Source of the DNA: Deltaproteobacteria bacterium UBA3076
GTDB taxonomy: Bacteria; Desulfobacterota; Dissulfuribacteria; Dissulfuribacterales; UBA3076
Direction: 5' to 3'
Length of the DNA stretch: 19,146 bases
NCBI GenBank assembly: GCA_002367355.1
Contig: DFBQ01000123.1
Coordinates: forward strand, 1 to 19,146
The notes beneath the pieces were generated by a model. It was not told the DNA's origin. It saw nothing but the letters and a program-made list of their open reading frames with translations, and searched no databases. Of this stretch, positions 8,091 to 14,348 are shown one piece after another. How positions within the stretch are numbered: position 1 is the first letter of the stretch; the number at the start of each line of letters is the position of its first letter. The position numbers and the translations under genes are program-made.

Positions 8091-9101
8091 ATGAAGAGTG
8101 GCGAGGTGACAGCGGCACAGGTCCGGGACATCATCCGGGCGGCTGTGTCGGACACTGCCGGAAAGGTGAAAGAAGGAGGGATAACCCTGCGCGAGATTGC
8201 CAGGGAAGCCACTGCCACAGCCACGGATGGACTCAAACAGAAAGGAATTGCCACCAGGGAGCGCATCACTTCGGCAGTCGAGGGCGCAATTGACGGCATC
8301 AAGTCCACAGAACAGAGGGCTATGGACAGGACCCGTCAAGAGATCCAACAACTAAAGACCCGTCTAAGCGGAGAGGAACAGAAACTGTCTGAAGATGTGC
8401 GCGAAGCCCTGGAAGGTACCAGACAGAGCAGCGAGGCCTTTACAGGGGAAATGAAACAACGCATCGAGACCGCTGTCACCGATACCAAACTGAAATACGC
8501 GGAACTTTTAGGCCTGACAGGGGAAACCGTCAAACAGGCTGTAAAGCGGGTGATCGATAGCGGAAAGGACGTAGAGGAAACTGTTGCCAAAATCACCAGG
8601 GATGCAACGGAAAAGGCCCTTGCCGAGGCACATTTCAGTGCGGACAGGGTAAGAAAAGTGTCTCATACTGTGATTTCCGCCGCAGTTGAGACTGCAGAGG
8701 AGGTCAACACCAATATACGCGAGGTAGCCAGTGGCGCCGTACGGGGAACCAGGGAAGGTATCACCTCTGCAGTGGAGTCCACAAAAGAGACGCTGTCCGC
8801 CGCAGGTGCAAAGACCAAGTCCTTTGTCACAGAAGACCTTGCTCAGACCAAGGAAGACTTAGAGGCCGTTGGAGACCTGTTTCTTGAGACCATACGCGGA
8901 GTAGCCAGCAGATCCGGCAAGGTGGCAGGTGAGGTGCTCACTGAAATTGCAGACCAGGCCAGGAAAACCCCCTCTACCCTGAAGGAGAAGGCAGGTGAAG
9001 CCGCTGAGACAGTCTCGAATCGCCTTAAGGAATTAGGCAAAGACACCTTTGGTAAAGCCGCGCATCTCACAGAAGAGGACAGTGCACACCGCAGCCGATG
9101 A
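8091..9101 (+). CDS. Amphipathic-helix repeat protein (possibly DUF6781-like), disrupted at both ends
   Basis: The intact stretch encodes 336 residues rich in Ala, Glu, Lys and Thr with no hydrophobic segment: long amphipathic helices recalling LEA or apolipoprotein-like proteins, and from memory DUF6781. The natural start is probably ATG 8043, with GGAGG 6 nt before it at 8032-8036. That frame reaches 8091 but carries a TAG at codon 8 (8064-8066), likely a CAG-to-TAG change. Translation from 8091 relies on a poorly spaced AAAGG. At the other end the frame stops at 9101, but dropping one base near 9081 continues it for 42 codons to a TGA at 9208-9210 overlapping the next gene's ATG. The ancestral protein was thus about 388 residues. 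Both lesions could be real decay or assembly errors. Cytoplasmic location is inferred from lack of a signal peptide; function unknown. Confidence 0.7.
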   Translation: MKSGEVTAAQVRDIIRAAVSDTAGKVKEGGITLREIAREATATATDGLKQKGIATRERITSAVEGAIDGIKSTEQRAMDRTRQEIQQLKTRLSGEEQKLSEDVREALEGTRQSSEAFTGEMKQRIETAVTDTKLKYAELLGLTGETVKQAVKRVIDSGKDVEETVAKITRDATEKALAEAHFSADRVRKVSHTVISAAVETAEEVNTNIREVASGAVRGTREGITSAVESTKETLSAAGAKTKSFVTEDLAQTKEDLEAVGDLFLETIRGVASRSGKVAGEVLTEIADQARKTPSTLKEKAGEAAETVSNRLKELGKDTFGKAAHLTEEDSAHRSR

Positions 9102-9210
9102 GGCCAGACAACTGTCAAAACGAGCACTGGATATAGCCAAAGGAGCAGTATCCGAAATATTACAGGGCGCAAAGCATGCCTTAAAGAAAGATAAGGAGGA
9201 CAAATCATGA
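9082..9210 (+). pseudogene. Out-of-frame C-terminal tail of the amphipathic-helix protein
   Basis: In the frame beginning GTG at 9082 the sequence reads VHTAADEARQLSKRALDIA and continues to LKKDKEDKS, with the same Ala/Lys/Glu-rich helical composition as the gene before it. It ends in a TGA overlapping the next ATG as ATGA. Joining it to the preceding frame needs one base fewer around GACAGTG. This is the best evidence that the upstream gene carries a frameshift rather than ending at 9101. Confidence 0.65.
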
Positions 9211-10286
9211 AAAAGGCAATTTCTGCAACTCTTTTAGCACTTTGGCTGATCAGTGGTTTTACAGTGCAAGCAGTTTTATCGGCTGAGCAGACTGGCCAGA
9301 CAAAAGACAGGGAAGCCACGGAAATTGAGTGGCAACAGGCCCTCAAGGCACAGATCGCCATGGCCATGGCAAGGGTCAACCTGCTCAAGGCACGTACCGA
9401 GCTTTGGCTGGAGAAAAACAGTGAGGCTGCTCTCCAGAGCCTCGAAGATGCCAAAACGAATCTACGCAAGGCTCACGGGACGGCCGATACGGTCACAAGA
9501 AGGCGGATTGCCGACTTGGAAGAACAGATCAAGTCCGCGGAGACCGCCCTGCGTACAAAAAGCGACAAGGCCTACTCGGAATTGACCGATTTGGCTGACA
9601 AGAGCGAAAGCACTCTCAATGCAGCTATAGCAGAGACTCAGACCAAGGCAACTGCCCTCAAAAAGGAGACCTCCACCCGGATAGCCCTGCTTCAGGCCCG
9701 GGCCGCTGCCCTTAAGGCCAGGATCGCCCTTGAGATCGAACAGTCTCCGGAAAAAGCCGGACAGGCACTGGAGGATGCCCAGGGATACCTGGCAGAGGCC
9801 AAGGCGAGTGCCTCTAAACGGACTGCCGAAGGTATTGCACAGCTTGAGCGCGATGCACAAGCAGCCAAGCAGGCTGTCACTGAAGGCGTCAGTGAGGCCA
9901 AGGAGAAAACCAATGCCCTGGTGGTACATACCGAAGGGCAGCTTAAGGCCTACGGCGAACAGGTGGGGGAAAGCGAAGAAGCAGTGCTGCTCAGGAAGCG
10001 CTACGCCGAGCTTGAGGCCCAGGCTGCCCTGCTTAAGGCCCAATTGGCAGATAGTGCAGAGGCGACCCGGGAACAGGCCCAATCCTATCTTGACGAGGCA
10101 AAGGCCTGGTACGCCCGGGCCCAAAGTCAGGCCGAGGAAACCGCCCGGCTGGAGTTGCAGAAAATGAATAAACGCATAGATGACACCAAAGACGCCCTTA
10201 AGGAAGGGGGAGAGCAGGCCAGTAAAAAGCTTTCCGACCTCCTTAAATGGGCGGCTGAGAGAGTGGAGGTCAAAGGAGAAGAGTAA
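9207..10286 (+). CDS. Exported coiled-coil protein with three ~108-residue helical repeats
   Basis: The 359-residue product starts with a signal peptide (KKAISATLLALWLISGFTVQA, cleavage probably after VLSA near residue 26), so it is likely periplasmic; no lipobox or other membrane segment is seen. The mature part is almost all charged helix. Three related segments recur with regular spacing: residues 59-90 (LLKARTELWLEKN, then LEDAKTNLRKA), 168-201 (ALKARIALEIEQS, then LEDAQGYLAEAKA) and 275-302 (LLKAQLADSAEAT, then YLDEAKAWY), offsets of 109 and 107. A strong AAGGAGG lies 7-8 nt before the ATG, inside the tail of the preceding helical gene, indicating coupling. I do not recognise a named family. 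A scaffold, chaperone-like or envelope-stress role would fit such architecture but is inference. Confidence 0.82.
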   Translation: MKKAISATLLALWLISGFTVQAVLSAEQTGQTKDREATEIEWQQALKAQIAMAMARVNLLKARTELWLEKNSEAALQSLEDAKTNLRKAHGTADTVTRRRIADLEEQIKSAETALRTKSDKAYSELTDLADKSESTLNAAIAETQTKATALKKETSTRIALLQARAAALKARIALEIEQSPEKAGQALEDAQGYLAEAKASASKRTAEGIAQLERDAQAAKQAVTEGVSEAKEKTNALVVHTEGQLKAYGEQVGESEEAVLLRKRYAELEAQAALLKAQLADSAEATREQAQSYLDEAKAWYARAQSQAEETARLELQKMNKRIDDTKDALKEGGEQASKKLSDLLKWAAERVEVKGEE

Positions 10287-10299
10287 AGTCGCCTGAAAT

Positions 10300-10333
10300 C
10301 CGGACGACCATATATCATTACCTGGTCGTCCGG
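10300..10333 (+). terminator. Strong stem-loop after the coiled-coil gene
   Basis: CCGGACGACCA (10300-10310) and TGGTCGTCCGG (10323-10333) form a perfect 11-bp GC-rich stem with a 12-nt loop, 13 nt after the stop codon. Only GTTTAA follows, not a U-run, so a classical intrinsic terminator is not assured; it could instead protect the mRNA 3' end. Confidence 0.55.
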
Positions 10334-10343
10334 GTTTAACCCG

Positions 10344-10634
10344 ATGAAATGCAAATCTTACAAAGATTTATCCGTCACTATGCTATGGTGGACGGTCTTG
10401 GTCATGGATGCCCTTAGAGGTGCTGTGCTCCTGGCCGCCAGGACAGGTATTCCCATCATCCCTATCACTGTCGTCGGTACACGGGAGATCATGCCACCGG
10501 GGAAATGCCGTATCAGTTACGGCAGGCGGGTGAGGGTCTTTATCTCAGATGCCGTAGAAGTGGATGCGGCTGACCGGGAAAGACAGGCCGTTGTTACAGA
10601 AAGGATAAAACAACGAATAGCAGAAAATCTATAG
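10344..10634 (+). pseudogene. C-terminal remnant of a PlsC-type 1-acylglycerol-3-phosphate acyltransferase
   Basis: Of 96 codons, residues from about 25 on (RGAVLLAARTGIPIIPITVV, then GTREIMPPGKCRISYG) match the last conserved block of lysophosphatidate acyltransferases, where the PIVP-like motif precedes the glycerol-phosphate pocket wall, followed by the usual hydrophilic end. The catalytic HX4D block and the EGTR block should lie upstream but are absent: the region before it holds only the stem-loop and the previous gene. The first ~24 residues look unrelated. No convincing ribosome site precedes the ATG. It is therefore read as a 5'-truncated gene rather than a functional enzyme. Confidence 0.65.
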
Positions 10635-10652
10635 TGTATATAAAAGATGGTC

Positions 10653-10851
10653 GGCATCCTTCATAGCAAGCCAAAAGTAGTTTACATCTAAACTAAGCGG
10701 TTAGCCTTTAGCTGTTAGCTATTAGCTTAATGTAATGCCTTGATTTTTCAAAGCTAAACCCTAATGGCTAACAGCTAACCGCTTAACTTAGGTAACAGCT
10801 AACCGCTCAACTCAAGTGGGAATAAGTGTAAACCGGCGAATGAAGGATGCC
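10653..10851. repeat. ~199-bp inverted-repeat intergenic element with nested palindromes
   Basis: The ends GGCATCCTTCAT (10653-10664) and ATGAAGGATGCC (10840-10851) are perfect 12-bp inverted repeats. Between them, 10694-10728 (AAGCGGTTAGC, AGCTGTTAGC) pairs imperfectly with 10751-10791 (GGCTAACAGCTAACCGCTTA), giving a long hairpin, and a third copy of the right-arm unit (AACAGCTAACCGCT) follows at 10794-10807. No coding potential is seen. It fills most of the gap between the acyltransferase remnant and the small membrane peptide. The end sequence also occurs at 7915 and 14208. Confidence 0.65.
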
Positions 10852-10909
10852 CCAGCTTTTTCGACCTTTCATGTTGGATAATTATGAGGAGGATAGGTAA
10901 TAATATAAT

Positions 10910-11026
10910 ATGCCGATCCTCATTGGAATCGTAACTGTGGGGATAGCCCTTGCCGGGACTGAGATTTTCTTACGAGCCTGGCACGCCGCAAGAAAGCCCG
11001 GCCAGTATTATCAGATTGGGAAATAA
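10910..11026 (+). CDS. 38-residue small membrane peptide upstream of the histidine kinase
   Basis: A short frame starting MPILIGIVTVGIALAGTEIF and ending RKPGQYYQIGK: one N-terminal hydrophobic segment of about 17 residues, then a basic, tyrosine-containing tail, as in single-pass inner-membrane micropeptides. The in-frame codon at 10901-10903 is a stop, so 10910 is the first start. AGGAGG at 10887-10892 is 17 nt away, longer than ideal; AGG at 10895-10897 is nearer. It ends 3 nt before the histidine kinase ATG, which has no good ribosome site of its own, so coupling is likely. It may be a kinase accessory or sensor peptide. I know no family for it. Confidence 0.5.
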   Translation: MPILIGIVTVGIALAGTEIFLRAWHAARKPGQYYQIGK

Positions 11027-11029
11027 GCC

Positions 11030-11425
11030 ATGCCTGTCCATACAGATTGGAAAAAAGTTGTGGTCATCGCCCTTATGATTGGTGGTATCCTCTCCCTGCA
11101 TTACCTCATCTTGCCTTACATAGGATACCGGCCAGCGGTTTACCGGATGCTTTTTTACCTGCCCCTGGTTCTGGGAAGCCTCTGGTTTGGGCTGAAGGGG
11201 GCTATATTCGTCTGTGCAAGTGTTTCCATACTCTATCTTCCATATACCATGACACAGTGGCAAGGATTTTCGTTAGAAGATTTTTATGAACTGTTGGAGG
11301 GGGTATTATACATCATTAATGCTTTCATCATTGGGTATCTGGTTGAAAAGGAAAGAAAGGAACACGGGACCCTTCTCCAAGCCGAGAGCCTTGCTGCTGT
11401 TGGAAAGGCCGTGTCCGAGATATAG
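11030..11425 (+). pseudogene. Sensor histidine kinase, N-terminal part (membrane sensor region), split by an insertion
   Basis: 131 codons encode about four hydrophobic segments (near residues 9-28, 40-56, 58-77 and 92-105), then a basic linker and the start of a HisKA dimerisation helix (LLQAESLAAVGKAVSEI). The frame then meets TAG at 11423-11425. In an intact kinase the next residues would be AHDMKAPL, the H-box, and exactly these occur in the same frame 102 nt further on. The short four-helix membrane sensor without a large periplasmic domain suggests sensing within or at the membrane. Together with the downstream part the ancestral kinase had about 335 residues. As it stands, this piece cannot phosphorylate. 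Confidence 0.85.
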
Positions 11426-11524
11426 TTTTTCACATATTAAATTTCACAACCGTGATCTGTTAATCCATTGAAATGACATGTTTCTTATCACAGGATTTTG
11501 AAATTATTTATCTGAACATCTATA
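11421..11524. mobile_element. ~100-bp MITE-like insertion flanked by TA, inside the histidine kinase gene
   Basis: The inserted DNA starts TATAGTTTTTCACAT and ends ATGTTCAGAT-like in reverse orientation (CTATA at 11520-11524). Its 26-bp ends (11421-11446 and 11499-11524) are imperfect inverted repeats, matching at 20 of 26 positions. Removing 102 bp with one TA copy retained restores GAG ATA GCC CAC GAT ATG AAA, an uninterrupted kinase H-box. A TA duplication with no coding capacity fits a non-autonomous IS630/Tc1-mariner-type MITE. The insert has stops in all relevant positions and is AT-rich compared with its flanks. No transposase gene is in the window. Confidence 0.75.
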
Positions 11525-11533
11525 GCCCACGAT

Positions 11534-12139
11534 ATGAAAGCGCCCCTTATGGCTATTGGTGGTTTTGCAAACCAGGTCTCCAGAAAACTGCGGCAGGAAG
11601 ATCCCAACCGGAAAAAACTGGAGATTGTGGTTCAAGAAACAGCCCGTCTCGAATCCATGGTAAAGCAGATGCTGGACTTTGGCAGACCCCTGGAGATTCA
11701 GCCCACGGAAATAAGCCTGAATGAGTTGGTGATGAAAACTGTGAAAGTGGCAGAACCAGTGGCAAGGAAGTCGGGGGTGGAGCTGAAAACTGATCTCGAA
11801 CCGTCTTTGCCTCTCCTTCTGCTGGATGGTCCTAGAATAGAGCAGGTCATCCTGAACCTGGTCACCAACGCAGTTCAGGCCTCTCCGGCCGGAGAGCATG
11901 TACTGGTCAGGACTCATCTGGAGAGCGACGAAGTCTTGTTGGAGGTGGCTGACCGCGGATGCGGGATAATGGAAGAACATCGTGACAATGTCTTTCATCC
12001 TTTCTTTTCAACAAAAAAGGCTGGAACTGGTCTGGGCTTGGGTATTGTGAAAAAGATCGTAGAGGCCCATGGAGGAGATGTCTCTTTCCAGTCCAACCCG
12101 GAAAAGGGCGTGACCTTTAGTGTGCGGCTGCCTTCTTAA
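11534..12139 (+). pseudogene. Sensor histidine kinase, C-terminal part (DHp remainder and HATPase domain)
   Basis: 201 codons beginning MKAPLMAIGGFA continue the HisKA helix, then give a complete GHKL ATPase domain: N-box NLVTNAVQA (near residues 108-116), G1 DRGCGI, F-box FHPFFSTKKAG and G2 GTGLGLGIVKKIVEAHGG. The phosphoacceptor histidine is encoded by CAC at 11528-11530, just before the first usable ATG at 11534, so a product made from this ATG would lack it. No ribosome site is visible. No response regulator gene follows, so even the intact kinase would have been an orphan. The ATPase motifs are well preserved, suggesting recent disruption. Confidence 0.85.
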
Positions 12140-12317
12140 TAAGACTGGGCATTCAGAAAAATTTGCCGTGGATAACCAATATAACGTGGAAAACGCAAAA
12201 TCATGGCTATCCCTTTACTCTCTTCAAACCGTCGAGTCCGGTGTCTTCGACATCATGGATTTGCGTAATTATTTCCGTTTTTGAAATACCAGACGTGAGA
12301 TACGGCGCTGGCCACTC

Positions 12318-12911
12318 ATGAAGACAAAAGTTCTCCATAGCCTGGGCTCCCTCTTTGGCCTGTTCCTTTTCTCCGTGGCCCTGTGGGTCCTGCATCATCA
12401 ACTCAAGACATACAACGTCAACGATATTCTTCGATATCTGGAGGAACTCCATGGCAATCGCCTTTTTTCGGCACTGGCGTTTACCTTCCTGAGCTATCTT
12501 GTAATGACCGGATACGACGCATTGGCCTTACGCTATATCCATCATCCCCTTTCATACAGCAAAACCGCGTTGGCCTCTTTTATCGGTTATGCCTTCAGTA
12601 ATAACATTGGATTCTCAATGATTGCCGGTGCATCTGTGCGTTACCGCCTGTATTCAGAAAAACCATTTCGAAAAAAAACAGATAAGATCCCAAGGCTGTC
12701 GTATGGTTTTGACTGCCATCTTTATCTTGGTATTTTGGTTGTTTTTCTCGGGACCCTTGTCGGTCTCCTATCGATTTACAGATTTCTCAAAACAGAAAGA
12801 GAGATTATGAAAGATACCTATCATCCGTCAATTGCTGCCGACGTCCTGATTGCTCTCTTGCTTGGTGCTATTGGGATACTTGTGGTTATCTATCTATTCA
12901 ACTGGGTATAG
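12318..12911 (+). pseudogene. Chimeric remnant: MprF-type membrane domain start joined to a DUF202 (YidH-like) C-terminus
   Basis: Residues 1-112 match the N-terminal membrane region of MprF/lysylphosphatidylglycerol synthase-like proteins: ALWVLHHQL, TGYDALALRYI, then TALASFIGYAFSNNIGFSMI and ASVRYRLYS, which is almost invariant there. After about residue 115 the similarity stops. From about residue 133 (YLGILVVFLGTLVGLLSIYR, then KTEREIMKDTYHPSI, then a final hydrophobic segment) it instead resembles the C-terminal half of DUF202/YidH proteins. Normal MprF membrane domains exceed 300 residues, so both partners are truncated, most simply by a deletion fusing two genes in frame near 12660-12700. 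There is no ribosome site at the ATG, and the frame opens at 12285. The 178 nt before it (12140-12317) show nothing recognisable. Confidence 0.6.
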
Positions 12912-12937
12912 AAAGCACCACACAGAGGAGAGAGACA

Positions 12938-13621
12938 ATGCGACGTTCCAACTTCTACTATTTTCCCCTTGCATTACCCTTTATCTTCATTTTTCTGTTT
13001 CTCTTCATCTTCGTGTTCACTTTGCTCCAAATTGGGGTCCTTGGATATGCCTATGAGAAGATAGGGATCAACCCGCGGTATATTTTCAGCTTACTGCTTC
13101 TGTCTCTTGTGGGGAGTGGCGTCAATATCCCTGTGGTAAAACTACCTTCGAAAGATGTGCTTTCAGGCCAAGAAATCACCTTTTTCGGCATGCGGTACAT
13201 TGTCCCCTCGGTTCAAAAGTGGACACGAACGGTTGTGGCCATCAACGTTGGCGGAGCTCTTATCCCAACCCTTCTCTCACTCTACCTCTTGGTGAAGAAC
13301 GGGTTATATGTCCAAGGCCTCGTGGGCGTGGCTATCGTGACGATTATCGTCCACTGGATGGCCCGGCCTGTCAAAGGCGTGGGGATTGCCGTGCCGATTT
13401 TCATCCCTCCCGTGGCGGCCGCTAGCGTTGCTCTCTTGCTTTCACAGGAGTCAGCCCCCGCCTTGGCTTATATTGCAGGGACCATGGGAACCTTAATCGG
13501 CGCGGATCTCCTGAATCTTGGCAAAATCCAAGGACTCTGCGCCCCTGTCGTCTCCATCGGAGGGGCCGGGACCTTTGATGGAATCTTCTTGACAGGGATC
13601 CTGGCTGTTCTGTTGGCTTAA
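12938..13621 (+). CDS. DUF1614 family integral membrane protein
   Basis: 227 residues, mostly hydrophobic, with about seven membrane segments. The pattern LLLLSLVGSGVNIPVVKLPS, then a periplasmic or cytosolic stretch, ARPVKGVGIAVPIFIPP and the final GTLIGADLLNLG, then SIGGAGTFDGIFLTGILAVLLA matches DUF1614 (PF07758), a family of unknown function common in deltaproteobacteria and archaea. Length is normal and both ends are intact. A good AGAGGAGAG ribosome site precedes the ATG by about 6 nt. It starts 26 nt after the chimeric remnant and may be co-transcribed with it. It is one of the few undamaged genes between 10.3 and 14.3 kb. Confidence 0.85.
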   Translation: MRRSNFYYFPLALPFIFIFLFLFIFVFTLLQIGVLGYAYEKIGINPRYIFSLLLLSLVGSGVNIPVVKLPSKDVLSGQEITFFGMRYIVPSVQKWTRTVVAINVGGALIPTLLSLYLLVKNGLYVQGLVGVAIVTIIVHWMARPVKGVGIAVPIFIPPVAAASVALLLSQESAPALAYIAGTMGTLIGADLLNLGKIQGLCAPVVSIGGAGTFDGIFLTGILAVLLA

Positions 13622-13741
13622 GGGCAGGGACGGTCATTCCTGTCCTTCCAGCCCTCCTAATGTGGGAATTAGTTTTTGTTGCCTTCAGTCGTGGTAGGAT
13701 TGCGTTGAATGCAATACAAAATACAGAAAGGAGCAATTATC

Positions 13742-14116
13742 ATGACGAAACTGGCTTTCTTTAATGTAGATGAAAAAGAACAGGCTGTGTTGTTAAAGGC
13801 ATTTGAGGGGGAGAAAGCATTTGAGTTGAGTTTTCGTCAAAAGCCTCTTGATGTACACACGGCAACTATTGCAAAAGATGCGGATGGAATGGGAATATGC
13901 ATCCGATCTCAGGTTACACAAGAAGTACTGGATCTGCTGCCTCAACTAAGCATAATTGCTACCATGTCCACCGGTTTTGACCATATTGACTTAGATGCAT
14001 GCAAGTCTCGAAACATCACGGTATGCAATGTCCCTGCCTACGGCGATAACACAGTAGCCGATTTTATTTTTTTGAACCGCAGAATATCGAACAAGAAATA
14101 TCGAATGTCGAAATGA
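13742..14116 (+). pseudogene. N-terminal third of a D-2-hydroxyacid dehydrogenase, truncated by a palindromic repeat
   Basis: From ATG 13742 (AAAGGAG at 13727-13733, spacing 8) the product reads MTKLAFFNVDEKEQAVLLKA and continues to IIATMSTGFDHIDLDACKSR and CNVPAYGDNTVADFIF. This is the N-terminal catalytic-domain segment of D-lactate dehydrogenase-like 2-hydroxyacid dehydrogenases, with the typical STGFDHID and VPAYGxNTVA motifs. The NAD-binding fold, catalytic Arg, Glu and His should follow over about 200 residues, but similarity ends at codon ~110 exactly where a palindromic repeat begins (14070), and the frame closes with 15 unrelated codons. No continuation is present in 14165-14348. It is a gene fragment lacking its active site. 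Confidence 0.85.
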
Positions 14117-14166
14117 TACCTTCGAAATTTTGCGGTTCCTTGTTCTGCGGTTCGATATTCAAAATG
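14068..14166. repeat. ~95-bp palindromic repeat at the break point of the dehydrogenase gene
   Basis: Left arm 14070-14113 and right arm 14121-14164 share TTTTGAA at the outer ends, AACAAG in the middle and TCGAA at the inner ends. Between these anchors the units CCGCAGAATATCG and TATCGAACCGCAG are the same words in swapped order. The GAACCGCAGAA / ATATCGAA words are modular. It overlaps the last codons of the truncated dehydrogenase. The remaining gap to 14348 holds the 18-nt repeat at 14208-14225 and a weak promoter candidate. Confidence 0.65.
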
Positions 14167-14207
14167 GATGACTAAAGAACCAACCTCGAAAAGTATAAAC
14201 TACAGAA

Positions 14208-14225
14208 TGAAGGATGCCCAATAAT
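14208..14225 (+). repeat. Second copy of an 18-nt intergenic repeat
   Basis: TGAAGGATGCCCAATAAT here is identical to 7915-7932, and its first 11-12 bases recur at 10841-10852 and, inverted, at 10653-10663. Both full copies lie shortly after a palindromic element (15 nt and 43 nt). Confidence 0.7.
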
Positions 14226-14281
14226 TATTCATTTGTAACAATATAGTCTACAGAACTCCGTTGTGAGATAGCTTCTATGAC

Positions 14282-14310
14282 TTGACTGGCAGTAAGACAT
14301 CAGATACAAG
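14282..14310 (+). promoter_or_regulatory. Weak promoter candidate for the MarC-family gene
   Basis: TTGACT (14282-14287) and TACAAG (14305-14310) are 17 nt apart. The -35 is one base from consensus; the -10 matches only 4 of 6. Confidence 0.3.
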
Positions 14311-14348
14311 CCATTTAAGTGAAAATGCCAAGTTGAAAGGGGTCGTCT

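Noticed and set aside
9462..10124. 220-codon minus-strand frame opposite the coiled-coil gene
   Set aside because: It mirrors the skewed codon content of a helical repeat gene, has no ribosome site or family resemblance, and the plus strand has a signal peptide and internal repeats.
10653..10851. CRISPR array, because of the repeated GCTAACAGC words
   Set aside because: The words are not evenly spaced, have no unique spacers, and are arranged as inverted rather than direct repeats; no cas genes are nearby.
11423..11524. The 102-bp kinase interruption as a readthrough or programmed segment, since its length is a multiple of three
   Set aside because: It contains five in-frame stops (TAG, TAA and three TGA) and has inverted-repeat ends with a TA duplication, so an insertion is the better reading.
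12622..12810. Alternative-frame hydrophobic peptide within the MprF/DUF202 chimera
   Set aside because: It has no ribosome site and overlaps the better-supported frame; its hydrophobicity follows from the T-rich membrane-coding sequence.
13622..13741. Terminator after the DUF1614 gene
   Set aside because: The AGGGAC / GTCCT pairing is short and imperfect, and no U-run follows at the right place.
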